Shown here one piece after another: positions 20,764-32,600 of a DNA stretch of 64,000 nucleotides. The stretch is from contig JBAMJV010005525.1 of NCBI GenBank assembly GCA_037951105.1, forward strand, positions 1 to 64,000, written 5' to 3'. The stretch is from Echinarachnius parma. Taxonomy: Eukaryota; Echinodermata; Echinoidea; Clypeasteroida; Echinarachniidae. The notes under the pieces are model-generated. The model worked only from the letters and a program-made list of their open reading frames with translations. It searched no databases and was not told the DNA's origin. Numbering within the stretch: position 1 is the stretch's first letter; each line of letters starts with the position of its first letter. Position numbers and translations under genes: made by a program.

Positions 20764-21144
20764 TTAAAGGTTGCACCTGTAAAGTATCAGATATTGCCCA
20801 AAATTACATTTGAGACTTCAATCCTATACCAAAATCATTGTGAGATATGTCCGAATGATGTGTGAAAGTTTCATTTTAAAAGAACACTGCGTTCCTGTTT
20901 AAAAAAAAAAAAATTTGCATCAGCTTTTACATCTAATTACAGTATAATGTTTATGACCGTTTATAAATGCTCTTGAGCTGAATGATTATCAATGATAGAT
21001 ATCGTCATACTAAAAGGGCATTTGAAAAAATCTAACCCTATTTTATTCTTCTCTAAACCATAAGCCAAACAACACGGTAGAAGAGGAATGTGGAAGCTCA
21101 AATTAATTTTTGTGGAGTTCGACACTTAACAGGTGCACCTTTAA
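20764..21144. mobile_element. MITE related to family D, intergenic
   Basis: Inverted ends TTAAAGGTTGCACCTGT and AACAGGTGCACCTTTAA. The interior resembles family D (CCTATACCAAAATCATTGTGAG). Confidence 0.7.
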
Positions 21145-21288
21145 TCTGACATTACTTTGTTGTTCTACTAGCTTGGGTGTACAGAATTTAACAAATATTA
21201 CTAATGCCATTTATAATGAAAGTACATATTGGCTTGGTATACACAGTATACATGTATACATAGAACATTATAATGTTGGTGTAGGAGC

Positions 21289-21997
21289 TACTGTAAACGC
21301 TGCTATTTTCGCACAATTACAATTTTCACACTGGGCATCAAAAAAGGACATTTTTAAATTTGTGCTGAGCAAGTGTGCATTCCTTTGCAAGAGGAACGGA
21401 AACATAATTCACAAACACGCTTTACATGCGAGGAAATTTATATTTGTACCTGTAATGCGCACTCCTATACTGGAACAACATGCATGCTAGAAGTATAGCA
21501 ACCCCAAAAATACATTTTATTTCACGAGGGCTATTTGTTTAGATTTAGAAAGAAAAATCGCCCCCGTTTTAAATGTTCACGAGGGATATTTTGGGGCTCA
21601 CAGGGGCTCATTTTAAGGGTTACGAAGGGCAAATCGCCATTTGCCCTCGTGTATTTTTTTGCGCTGAAGTATGGGTACCATAGAAGGGCTAGCACCCGCT
21701 CACTTCTTAGATTGACTGAAAATATTTTGAAGAGTTGACCATTTCCTGGATGAATTTATACAAGAATCAAACGCCCCAATACATGTACCTTTCTTCATAA
21801 TATCTTGATGACACTGGTGATTCAATGGTAAATAGAACTGTACGAGGCACATACAGAATGCATTCCTCCCACACTCAGGAAAGGCAATGAAAATCATGCA
21901 TATATTTTTCGCGGGTTTTAGAATACGCGCTCAACGAATCTAGCGTGAAATACGCGAACAATTAATGCACCGCGAATATTATCACGTTTACAGTATT
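21289..21997. mobile_element. Inverted-repeat element with TACTGTAAACG ends, intergenic
   Basis: GCTACTGTAAACGCTGC at the left and CACGTTTACAGTATTC at the right, with TTTCGC/GCGAA subterminal motifs. ORFs inside lack any family similarity. Confidence 0.55.
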
Positions 21998-22411
21998 CAT
22001 TTAATCAAGTGCAATATGTTGTGGTCAATAGGGTCAACTCAGATATAGCTTTTATAAGCCATGATGTACCACAAAGTTTAGTTCTTATAGACCTTTTATA
22101 TGATATTATCATCCAATTTGTTTGTCCATGTCTAAGTTTATATATATATATATATATACGTTACCCATGAATATAAATCACAGTACTATAACAACTAAAT
22201 TCATAGTACTTTTGTCAAAAATATTTATTTGAAAGACTAAAGATTTAAACATACTTTAAACTGTATTTATGTGTAATATTATGTCCAAGTACAGGGAGCC
22301 CATGGATTTGAATTTTGGTTTAGTGTGCATGTGTGTGTGTGTATGTGTGCATGTGTGCGTTTGTAAACCCCCTCAACCGAGGACAAACGTTGGACACCCT
22401 GCTATTCCCTT

Positions 22412-22737
22412 TTAAAGGGATCAAGTAACTTTGTTGACATGTGCAAAAAGTGATGGATGGTTTATAAATGTGTATTGTTGTGATCTGATATGTCCACCGA
22501 GTAATGTGTAAACATTTCACGTTAAGTGAATGTGGTATGGCCAAGTAATGAGCAAAAATGCAAAGTGATATTCTCTAACTCATTGCACTGACTTTGCACA
22601 TGGTTATGACTATTCATTGGATAGTTGAAAATCTGAGCTCTTCTATCGCAAATATCTGTTTAAATTTTAAATACAAATACAATAAGATATGGGAGAACCG
22701 TTTTGAGGATTTGGACAATAATACTAGATCCCTTTAA
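22412..22737 (+). mobile_element. MITE family A copy, intergenic
   Basis: Full-length, TTTAAAGGGATCAAGTAAC to ACTAGATCCCTTTAA. Confidence 0.85.
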
Positions 22738-22972
22738 CCGTGGACACACTCCAACCAAGGAAGTCCTCTTTTGTCCCGCCTAGTGAAAGCAGATACTAAT
22801 AGATAGATACTTATTCAATTACCATTCATATGAGCGCACGTTTAAAATACAGAAAAAATGACATGCACCTTGTACATCCAAAATTTAAAACGCACTGTGG
22901 TGTGTCCTCAATTGATATGTCCTCGGTTGGGTTTGTGCATTCATACACACAGGTCCACACTTATATGTGACC

Positions 22973-23229
22973 GGCTATAGCAAAACCCTGCACTTGTCAA
23001 CTGTAAAAATCAAAGTGTAGATTTTCATTCATACCATTAGAAAGGTCTTATCACAAGCTTTTCATTTGATGCTTTGTTCTAACAAATTGGTCAATAATTG
23101 GCAAAGATATGATTGATTCAATTTTACAATCACAAGTCTTTTACACACATAATGTGAACTTAAAATGCCAATTTCTTCAAAACATGAATTACCGACAAGT
23201 GCAGGGTTTTGTTATAGCCGGTCACATAT
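22973..23229. mobile_element. 257-bp MITE with 36-bp inverted ends, intergenic
   Basis: Ends ATATGTGACCGGCTATAGCA and its complement, one mismatch in 36. The adjoining ORF at 23165 runs out of it and is not a gene. Confidence 0.85.
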
Positions 23230-23662
23230 GGTAATTTCTCATATGTCCTTCATGCTCCTCGATTGGCTGGCAGTACAGTTACATTGTATGTGTGCTTACG
23301 TGTGTGTACAATCGAGTATGGTGTTTGAATGTTATGCATTCGTTTCATTGTTATCGAGTTTTGTCAGTATTTTTTTGCTAAGCAGAATTGTATCTTAATC
23401 ATTGTATCGTTGTTATTTGTATAATTAATATATGTAACCCGAAATGGCCCTATTTATACAAGCCTAGCTTCTACAGAGGTCTAAAAAAACATTTATTTAT
23501 ATCGCATATTAAGTATATATTATGATGTAAAATTTATTTGATGATTGCTTTAAATGAAAAAGAAAATATAATTAAAATATAGTATTTTAAAAATGCACTC
23601 TGCAAACTGCTTCTGTCAAAATTGTATTTCATTTGTCCATTGTCCCCATCTGATAGATATAA

Positions 23663-23812
23663 GAGTACTGAAGTGTGACGCCACATGTACTAATTGTTTT
23701 CATGGGTAATGGTTCTAAAACAATGTCGGGCAAGCCAGAAATGTGTGCCCTAGCAGTTGCCAAGAAGGTTGTCCAGCTCCAACCCACTACCGAGCAACCA
23801 CAAGTTGTGATT
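23663..23812 (+). repeat. Intergenic block duplicated at 24449-24575
   Basis: GTGTGACGCCACA, GGCAAGCCAGAAATGT and CCAACCCACTACCGA are shared in the same order. The first copy reads a 37-codon ATG frame (MSGKPEM start); the second breaks it. No known protein recognised. Confidence 0.6.
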
Positions 23813-24235
23813 CAATGTGCCAATTAATCTGATCGACTCAAATGTGCATATTTTCTGACTTGCAATTAAACGCAACTTTGCTATTGATTGCAACTGTTTA
23901 TGCAACACCCCAGAGCTCTTTATAATGAGGGTCCACTGTATTTGACTCTACATACACCAACAACACTAACGCAAATCAATATTTTCTACAAAATAAATCA
24001 ATGAGAAGCTTGACAAGTTTTTAACTTGAAACAAGTGTGGATTCATTTTATTGGCAATGAAATAATTGTTAATCATAATATATGGCATTTTTAAATAACT
24101 ATGTTCAATTGGTATAATACTAATATTATATAAATAAATGACTCACGAGTCACAAATAGGAAAGAAAACAAGATTGTATAAATCATGATTGTGAATAATG
24201 TATACGGACGATTACCGATCCAAAACGGTTACCTA

Positions 24236-24420
24236 CCAACCCCCCGCCCTCCCCCCAGACCCCGACCCCAATCTTTCTCTATTTGTTTTTCACAACCAGA
24301 GGGGGAGGGGTGGGGGATCAACCTCCAAGCGACATCGTCACGCATAAACGAGGAGGGGTGGAGTGGAAAGCACCCCCCCCCCCCACCCCGAATTCTAGCC
24401 CTTTTAGGATAACATTGGCT
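24236..24420. repeat. C/G-rich tract pair, intergenic
   Basis: C-rich stretch (24240-24270), GGGGGAGGGGTGGGGG (24300-24316) and a C run (24372-24390). Proline-rich ORFs here are low-complexity artefacts. Confidence 0.6.
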
Positions 24421-24448
24421 CCATTTGCCAGGTTTTCCTTATATTTAT

Positions 24449-24575
24449 TGAGTACCAAAGTGTGACGCCACACCGCTATTCATTGCAATGAGCAATGGTT
24501 TTTAAACAATGTCTGGCAAGCCAGAAATGTTGCTCAGAAGGCAATCGTCCAATCTTCCAACCCACTACCGAAAGT
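24449..24575 (+). repeat. Second copy of the 23663 block
   Basis: Direct copy about 785 bases downstream, with the small ORF frame lost through indels. Confidence 0.6.
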
Positions 24576-24991
24576 CGTAATCAAAGGAAAATAAATAGTT
24601 ATCATATTATAACAAAAGACATCACAATTTGGGCAATCCATATACAGTGGAACTCTACAAGGCTGTTAACAAAATTTACGAGCCTATAGATTATTTAATG
24701 AATGCAAATGAGCAAAGAAAAATGGGCTTGCCTAAGAAACGAACTTGAGTCCTTTGAATTACTAGACCGGTGCGTGCTCAACCAATCATTTAAGTCTATA
24801 GATACCGTACATTCATTGATAATTATAATTTATACTGTATTTTTGTCAATGTTACTGGGACCACCAGCTGAGCAGCAATATCAGTTGTCCATACATGTAC
24901 CTTTATTACATATGTCATAACCCAGAACTATTGGAGAGGATATTCGGGAACTATGGCCACCACCCGTTACTGCAGACAACATTTGTCTTAC

Positions 24992-25282
24992 ATAGAGTGG
25001 AACCTCGTTATAAAGAGCTCTGATATAACAAAACCCTCTTATAACAAAGTAATACAGTGGAGCCTTGTTAAAAAGAGATCTGTTATAACAAAACCCTCTT
25101 ATAACAAGGTATAATACAATGGAACCTCGTTATAAAGAGCTCTGATATAACAAAACCCTCTTATAAAGAGGTGATTCTGCTGGACCGAGCTCTTTGTATT
25201 CTTTTATGTTTGTACCCTGATGTAACAAGGTAATATTATGCACCGTCCCAATGTTCTTGTTATAATGAGGTTCCATTGTACA
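24992..25282. mobile_element. MITE with AACCTCGTTATAA ends and three ~60-bp tandem units
   Basis: GTGGAACCTCGTTATAAAG recurs at about 24998, 25060 and 25120, and the right end is TTATAATGAGGTTCCATTGT. The type resembles pogo/mariner-derived MITEs. Confidence 0.7.
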
Positions 25283-26485
25283 GTTTTAATTGGTGTCTTG
25301 TTTTTCTACTTTGATTTCAGCATCAGTTGGCCAACAAAGGATGATTTCTATATCAAATTAATCTTTTGATAATTATAATTCTCCTTATAACATGTGAGCA
25401 CTCGAGCCAGAGTTCCCCCCTCCTTTGTATTAATGATCTGTCGAATGGTTATTGACAATGAGAGCGAGGTACGTATAGATGGGACAACCAAGATAATGCT
25501 CCAGCCACTTTACAAATCAGAGTTAAATACAAAATATGTCAAGTAATAGATTATTCTAGGTAAATATACATGTATCGTAATAAATATGCCTATTAGTTTA
25601 TCTAATATCAAGTTTGTGTATAAAGGTACTTTTATATTAAATATAGTCTGTTTTTAATGTTTTTTTGAATAACTGTGTTAAAAGCCCTTTCCAATTCAAC
25701 CAGGCATCATGCAGACTTATACTTTATACTCCTTAAAATTACATTCATATCTTGGCCACTTTTGTAGTGTTAATTAAGTGATCAATGTCAATTATCAACA
25801 TGGGATACAAATATCTTATACCATAATAGAGGAAATATACACTGAAATGTGCGTAGTGATACTTTTTTTCCACGAATGCAGTTGGGTGAACCGTGCTCCT
25901 CCCATACAAAAAACCCAAATATGACAGTAATTTCTAAATGCTTTACAATGTCATTATAAGATAAAAACCTAATCATGATTCATATATTAAAATTTAGTGT
26001 GGATTCGCACTGGAAATGTGAGCTTGTGTTGGAGCTCTAAGAAGAAAAAAATGCAGCATAAAAAAACAGAGCAAAAGGAAAAATGGGATTGATAAATAAT
26101 AAAAACATCACATATATTGTAACAAACTTGGGCCCCAAGAACATCCAAATGTGGAAATATAAGAGTGATACGTACAATATGGGGTGATATCTGTATTAAA
26201 TCAAGTCAGAAAGTGGTGAAAAATTGATACAAAAATATAAGATCTCAACATCATAAATATAACAAGCGCAAATTTGAGGTATCAAGATATATATACTGTA
26301 TATATAAATATGCATAAGACTTAGTGTTATAAATATATAAAGGCACAATAAATAATAGTTCTTGACATTGTTGGAAAAAATATAACCATCTTCTTGTTCC
26401 AAAATGAAAGCTGGCAATTTCATAGTCGCGTGATGAGTAAGGATAACTGAACCCAGAAGACGTCGACTACCAAACTCTAATAGGC

Positions 26486-26600
26486 ACTATTATTACCCCG
26501 GTCGTAGGATACAATGCAAACCAGCACACATTGTGTGCACCATCTCCACCTCCTGGGGAGCATTCCTTCCAAGCGGCTCATGGGCATTGAATTCAGGAAG
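26486..26600 (+). mobile_element. SINE-like repeat shared with 40096-40232
   Basis: TTATTACCCCGGTC, then AATGCAAACCAGCACACATT and GAGCATTCCTTCCAAGCGGC occur in both. Confidence 0.7.
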
Positions 26601-26713
26601 TTATATCGTGTTTCAGACCATGAAACAGCAAAAGTCTCCACTTTAAAGATAAATTATTTGTTAGATTATATATTACTTGTCAGTTCAATGCCCTGATAAA
26701 GGATCTACTAGAT

Positions 26714-26874
26714 CAGGGCCTTGTTTCATAAAACTTGTCCAATTGTTGTGAGTGTCCAATTATTGTAACTACCATGGCAGCAGCTAAAATGCTTGATGCT
26801 GATTGGTTGTTGCCATAGTAATTACAATAATTGGACACTTTCAACGATTGGAAGTTTTATGAAATGGGGCCCTG
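26714..26874. mobile_element. 161-bp palindromic MITE, intergenic
   Basis: Begins CAGGGCCTTGTTTCATAAAA and ends with its near complement GAAATGGGGCCCTG. CCAATTGTTG/CAACGATTGG lie inside. Confidence 0.85.
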
Positions 26875-27214
26875 AAAGCTTGTCACCTCTTGACTTACAG
26901 TGTACACGCCTGTACATTTAAAAGATAAAGATAAATGTAATTGAACCACTACTTGTGCTACAGTGCGAGTAATTGAAAATATTGTACATTGATTACTGAT
27001 TAACAATAGACAGTCCAATATTGGTCTTATACTGTGTGGGGCATTCATAAAGGTACATTCATGTATTTAATAAAAGGTTTAATTGAACAATTCTGTCCAC
27101 GTGAGTGTTCCATGAATAATTAATATTAATAATAATGCATTTATATAGCGCATTTTCCATATCAAATGTTCAAAAGCACTGTAGGTCCAAATAATGAGAA
27201 AAGGTGGGTGATCC

Positions 27215-27220
27215 TTTATT
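27215..27220 (-). promoter_or_regulatory. Candidate INF2 polyadenylation signal
   Basis: AATAAA on the minus strand, about 400 bases downstream of the INF2 stop codon and the nearest canonical hexamer that I noticed. Not proven to be used. Confidence 0.4.
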
Positions 27221-27451
27221 AAACTTTATACTTTCGCTTTGGAGCATTGGTTTAGTTTTTCAAAATATTTCCCTAATTATGTCAAGAATATCGAGAATAT
27301 TTCATTGTGAAAAGGGTAACCTGGAAATATGTTTGTATTTTGCCATGAATATCACATTATTTCAAACAAAGCGATACTGACCAGAAACATATATAATATG
27401 AATAAAAATGAACTCAGAAAATAGTGTTTTTTTTGCAGGATTCATACTTGA

Positions 27452-27512
27452 GACTCGAGACCTCAGGATTGCTAAACCGGGGCTCTACCAACTGAGCTAG
27501 AAAGCCCTTGGG
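27452..27512 (-). mobile_element. tRNA-derived SINE head near the INF2 3' end
   Basis: Minus strand TAGCTCAGTTGGTAGAGC (A box) and GGTTTAGCAATCCTGAGG. The B box is degraded. Acceptor stem absent, so not a tRNA gene. Confidence 0.6.
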
Positions 27513-27616
27513 ATGCGTGTTCATCCCAGAAACACCATTCAACGTTTGTAATGGTCAGAAGCTATTCTAAAACCGACACATACCGATAAATCCTGCTCAC
27601 TAGTTTAACAAACATC

Positions 27617-29620
27617 TCACTTTTTCTTTGATAGTGGCAGACTGTTTTTCTTATTTTTGCTGTCGGTCCGTATAGATTCAGACGTCTCAGATGACAGCTT
27701 CGACTTCCCTCTGAAACTAGTACCTCTTTGTCTGGAATATTTGTCGTCGGAAGACTGGTTATCGCTCAGTTTCCCTTTCACGGAAGAGGGTTCGGTAATA
27801 TAATTAGTCTGCGATTCAGCGGCCTTTTCACCGCGTTGCGATATTCTGCTACCATTCCTCGTTCCGCTGAAGCTCAATCTAGATTTAATACTGTTGAACT
27901 TTCCAACTTTGTTATCTTTACTACTTTGAGTCGGTGGGATGGACACCGTAGAAAAGGGCAACGATCTTCTATACGTGCTATTGCGTTTGAATCCTGTCGT
28001 TTTCTGTTTTTCTTTCGAGATAACATCTCCACCTGTAAGATCAGTGTCTGATGCGCAAGCATTGTGCAGGTCCTCATCTATGGACTGTTCAGGTCCTTCC
28101 TTTACTGCATCTGCGGTGGAAGCGTCTGGAGTACTTGCTTTGCTTCTTTCAGACGTGTTCCGACTGGTGGTAGCTTCAGCTGTTGTCATCGCTGATGCGC
28201 TCAACACATTCGCTTTGCTTTTTGATAACTTGTGTGTCCTGCTTGTAGGTGATGACGTTCCAGCAGACAAATCTGTCCTAACAGGAGATACCTTTTTCGC
28301 TGCAAGCCTTCTTGCGGTTGTGGTGTTCATAAGGGTTTTTGCTTCATTCCTAGGACTCGAGTCATTTTTACCAGCCACTTTGTGGTCAGTTTTGCTTTGG
28401 GATGATACTTTCTCATCTTTGCCAGGAACTCGTAGAGAACTCCGAGCCGCGGTTGTTCTACTTGTTTTAGCACGAAGAGTACTACTAGCAATTGTTGTCC
28501 TCACAGGTGCACCTCTTACGAAAGAGCTTGAGGTCCTTTCTGGTGCGCCTCTTACGAAAGAGCTTGAGGTTCTTCCTGGTGCACCTCTTACGAAAGAGCT
28601 TGAAGGGGCATTCTTGTCAGAAGACTTGCCTCTTATAGATCCTTCTCTGGACTGTGGCGCAAGCCTGTCCATTCTTGAACCTGAGGATCGTGCAGGGTCC
28701 TTTCTAGAGAGAGGGGTCTTTGAGCTATTCTTTGCCTCTGTTCCAGGCTCCTTTCTGGTCATAACAGACTTCTTAGACTGAGCAGCCGAGGAGCTACTTG
28801 TGGCAGCCGAAACCTCCATTGACGTCTTCCGCACTCCTCTTGGAGACTGCACTGAAGAACTTGTCCTGGTGGTTGCAGCTACATGGTATCTTGATGGTTT
28901 GGGTGATGACTGACCTTGGACAGATTGTTTTCCACGAGTCTTATCACTCAAGCGAGAAGATACAGTTTTCTGACCTGGAGAAGAACTTTTCCTGATGCTT
29001 GGTGTATTTTGGGTCATATTTTTAGGTGATGCTTTTGAAGCCTTTTGATTACTCTCTTTTCTATTCTCACCCGTGGTATTCATACGACCAGTAAAAGCGG
29101 TCTTCAAGGCACCGGGTGCCGTTTCATCCCCCTCATCCATATTGTTGTCGGGTGATTCAACGTGGACATGGAAGTTATCTGCATCACTGGGAGGTTCAGA
29201 CAAAGAATCTAGACTGCTATGAAACGATGCAGTTTCTCCACTCAGTAAACTGCTATCCGCAATGGATGAGCTTAAGTCGGATAACCTGTAATCGGCGTCG
29301 TGGTGTGCGATGACACTAGCATTTGCGACAAAATTTTGAATCTCTGAGGTAATCTTTCCAAAGTTTTCATTGATGTCTGTGGTGATGTCTTCCGACATAA
29401 CATTTTCCTTGTTATATCCAAGTTCTTCGTCTAGGAACTCCTTAGATGGTGTTGTAGGTGTACTTGCTGAAGATGCTGAAGATATACTCCTCCGATGCTG
29501 TGTAAGTTTGATGTCGGAGATGTGCCGGCGAATTTCCATTTGCTGGCGATCGATACTGTTCCATGGGTCGTCGTCGGAGTCGGAGTCTGGTCCGATATCA
29601 ACTGATACTACGTGTTTCAG
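27617..29620 (-). CDS. INF2: INF2 tail exon 2: basic Ser/Thr-rich C-terminus and stop
   Basis: 2004 nt, acceptor TTTGCAG, 667 residues and TGA. The N-terminal part is acidic (DSDSDDDPW), the remainder strongly basic and Ser/Thr-rich with no recognised fold. It contains three exact-length 12-residue repeats sharing SSSFVRGAP (28505-28606). Such a tail could bind microtubules, as the FHDC1 tail does, but no motif proves it. It ends in SLPLSKKK without a CAAX box. Large plus-strand ORFs inside are antisense shadows. Confidence 0.88.
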   Translation of the reverse strand: MKHVVSVDIGPDSDSDDDPWNSIDRQQMEIRRHISDIKLTQHRRSISSASSASTPTTPSKEFLDEELGYNKENVMSEDITTDINENFGKITSEIQNFVANASVIAHHDADYRLSDLSSSIADSSLLSGETASFHSSLDSLSEPPSDADNFHVHVESPDNNMDEGDETAPGALKTAFTGRMNTTGENRKESNQKASKASPKNMTQNTPSIRKSSSPGQKTVSSRLSDKTRGKQSVQGQSSPKPSRYHVAATTRTSSSVQSPRGVRKTSMEVSAATSSSSAAQSKKSVMTRKEPGTEAKNSSKTPLSRKDPARSSGSRMDRLAPQSREGSIRGKSSDKNAPSSSFVRGAPGRTSSSFVRGAPERTSSSFVRGAPVRTTIASSTLRAKTSRTTAARSSLRVPGKDEKVSSQSKTDHKVAGKNDSSPRNEAKTLMNTTTARRLAAKKVSPVRTDLSAGTSSPTSRTHKLSKSKANVLSASAMTTAEATTSRNTSERSKASTPDASTADAVKEGPEQSIDEDLHNACASDTDLTGGDVISKEKQKTTGFKRNSTYRRSLPFSTVSIPPTQSSKDNKVGKFNSIKSRLSFSGTRNGSRISQRGEKAAESQTNYITEPSSVKGKLSDNQSSDDKYSRQRGTSFRGKSKLSSETSESIRTDSKNKKNSLPLSKKK

Positions 29621-32600
29621 CTGCAAAGATAGGAATGGAGAATTGATGTAGTATAATCGGAATATTAAGCGGATAAAGAAGAGGCATTATAATATTGTAT
29701 TTAATATCTATATTATCCTCTTGTATTTAAAACAACTTAATCAATCAAAGTTCCACCTGTGGATATATATAAGGAAGAACTTTTATTATGCTCATCAAAT
29801 CAATAGAGCATCATTTTCCTATTTTTTAATTTTTAATTTTTTACAAAACGAAGTGGAGCAGTTGTTCTTAATAGTTAGCCCCAAAGTTTTCTGATCTGAG
29901 AAAATTATCACTTTTGGAAAAGTTTTAAAAAGTTAATGGATCACTTTAAGCATTTCCCATTTTCACAGTTGTACTACCAATATCTTACCAAAGGCTGAGC
30001 AAATTAGCACTGGCCTAGGGCCATAAAAATGAGCTTTGGGCCACTAAAATCTGTAAATGTCAAAGGTTACTTGCCCGATTTTGCAACCAAAATTAGCTGA
30101 CTTTTTAATGTTTTTTCTCTTTGTTTGGGTAATTAAGTTCTGATTTAGGGTCATACAAATTTGATTAATCTCTATTTCACTTGCCCGAATGGGCCACAGC
30201 TGTGAAAAAAAAGTGAATTTCCTGCATTGTTTTACCTTAAGAGCTTTTAGTCCAACCGGTTTCTTGGGCAGCTCAGTTGAAAGACTTCCCAGATCTCCAT
30301 GCACTTCGCCCTCAGTAGCCTTTTCCGGTACCGCCTGCCCCGTCATGATGCTCTCAATAACTTGGCGCTCTCTGCTGATCTTTTCCTGGTAGGCTTCTAC
30401 TACGATTCCCTTTCCCAAAGTAGGCAAAGAAAAGTCGGGTACATCAGTCGGCGTGATTTCTAATACTTCCCTCGATTCAGTCCCGTGGTGCGATTTATTT
30501 GGATGTGGTTCTCGTTCTGGTGTGCTTTCTAATACTTCACTCGAGTCGTTACCATGTGGCGATTTACTTGGATGTTGTTCTCGTTCTGGTGTGGTTTCTA
30601 TTACTTCACTCGAGTCGTTACCGTGGTGCGATCTACTTAGATGTTGTTCTTCAGCGAGGTTCTTAGCATCCATCATCGTAGACTGGTTGACACTCTCGCT
30701 CCGCATGGCTTTCCATTGTTTGAACTTGGCTCGGTATGCACTTTCACGTCGCTCTTCTGGCTGCCCCGTGTCACTATTCGTATGGTTATGGTCATCAACG
30801 GTGCCACCTTTGCCATAAACGGATGACTCAACGGCACTCACTGCTGCCTCGATGTTCATATTTTTGACACAACTTTTCATTTGTAACAAAGAGGATGATC
30901 CGTGGGATTTAGAATCATCACTGGTAGAATTGTCAGTATTGTTCCCTAATTGTTCAACATTGTTCACTCCTATGTTTTCTACTTTCTCCAGGGATTCTCT
31001 GGTTCTCTGCAAGTCATGAGCAGGTCTTTCTGATATCTTTGATGTTACGTGGGTAGGTTGAGAGGTTCCAAAAAATTCCTTCCCTTTACTGGCATCGTGT
31101 AGACTAGAAAGGGCTGTACCTTTTGCGCTCGTATGTGAAATTCTAGAGTTATTACTTCCACTGGATTCTTGAGGTTTAGGGTTTCTGTCCATTTTTTGAT
31201 CAGATGGCAACGACAAGTTTCTTCTCGTATCTGGCATCTTGTCGTGATACGCAAAGTGGTTCGACGATTTATCAACGATACTTTGCCAAGGGGAACTTGG
31301 GAGACTTGTGCTCTGGGAGCTTGGAAGCCCTGAGCGTTCTCCTGTGATATGAGATTTGAAATCTGGAAAGTGTTCTGCAGCTTCAACTCCGGCATGTTTC
31401 TGCGAAACATTTTGAGAAACATTTGGCGACGCCTGCGCTTGCATGATCACGCTGGGAGATTCAGATCGTTCTCTAGCGTCGGTCATACTGTACAGGGTAG
31501 TCCTCCTCTTCCGCCCGCTACGTCTGATGCTTCCTTCTCGTTTGAAGGCGTTGACTTGCGATAGGCCTTGATCTTCGTTCCCGGCGAGCAACAAATGTAG
31601 CAGCGACTCATCACCCCTCGGTTCACTGCTTTGTGCGACATGTGATGATTTACCACCATCTGGACCGGTCTCTTTCTGCACTTTGCTTGCCGAATTATCG
31701 CAGGTCAAATTCAGATTTACGGACCGCCGATGCGACAAGGTTCCCCCTCCATCACCGGCTTTATTTCCTGCAGATGTAGAATGCGAATGACCGCTTCCGG
31801 GATCAGTTCCGGTCATTGCTTTGCCGTTGTTCTCTGCTGCAGGATGTGTTGGTGGTGGAGTTGGGGTTCTCACACTTTCCCTGTGCTTCAGAGCGCCCTT
31901 CTGTTGCTGGCGTTGTATGGCGTGCTGCTCTTTGCGTATCCTCATCTCGTTTTCCTGTTTTTGAATTAAAAATACTTCATCATAATTGTATTCATTCATT
32001 AACATTTTTGTTGCACTATTTAAAAACATAACGTTATTTGTTCATAACATCCCACGACCCCTAAACCTATTCAGATATGCGGGTGGGTCAGATATATACT
32101 TCTGAAAATACTGCACAAAGATTAATTTTGTTTAAATGTAATTAAACTTCTGAGTTGATTATCCATTTTCATTCAAGTTTTTAAGAACCTAATCCTATTT
32201 AATTTTTTGAGTTTTTTTCAGGTTTTCTCAGCAAACTAAAAAGTGGGAATGGAAAAAATATCATTACAAAATTTAAAAAACAAACATATTTATTATTCAT
32301 TAAGAGATATTTATACGTAGCAACTTTTGTAAAGGCAATACTCACAGTTACTGCTTTCCCAAATTTCTCGCAAAAGATGTTGAACGTGATGAGGCACTCC
32401 TCTAACTTGAACGTCGAAGGATCTTCGCAGAAGTATTCGGCCAGCTCAACGCGCAGCTTCTCAATGTACTCAAGCATCAAGCTGATTTCCTCAAGGTCCT
32501 CCTTGGCATTCTAAAAAACACAATTTATGACAAACAGTTTTACAAAAAGATATGCATTTGTGCCCTTCAGCAAGACATTTAATCCACATTGCTGCTCTCT

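Noticed and set aside
24185..24465. Proline-rich small ORFs
   Set aside because: Produced by C/G-run repeats; no family, conservation signal or splice context.
27939..28781. 280-codon plus-strand ORF
   Set aside because: It lies wholly antisense to the INF2 terminal exon, whose frame continues from a recognised acceptor; codon usage of the Ser/Arg-rich exon opens the opposite strand.
30044..30235. Extension of the INF2 tail frame beyond the 30236 donor
   Set aside because: This part is a GGGCCA-type repeat; splicing from GTAAAA at 30235 to the 29620 acceptor restores a long conserved-phase frame.
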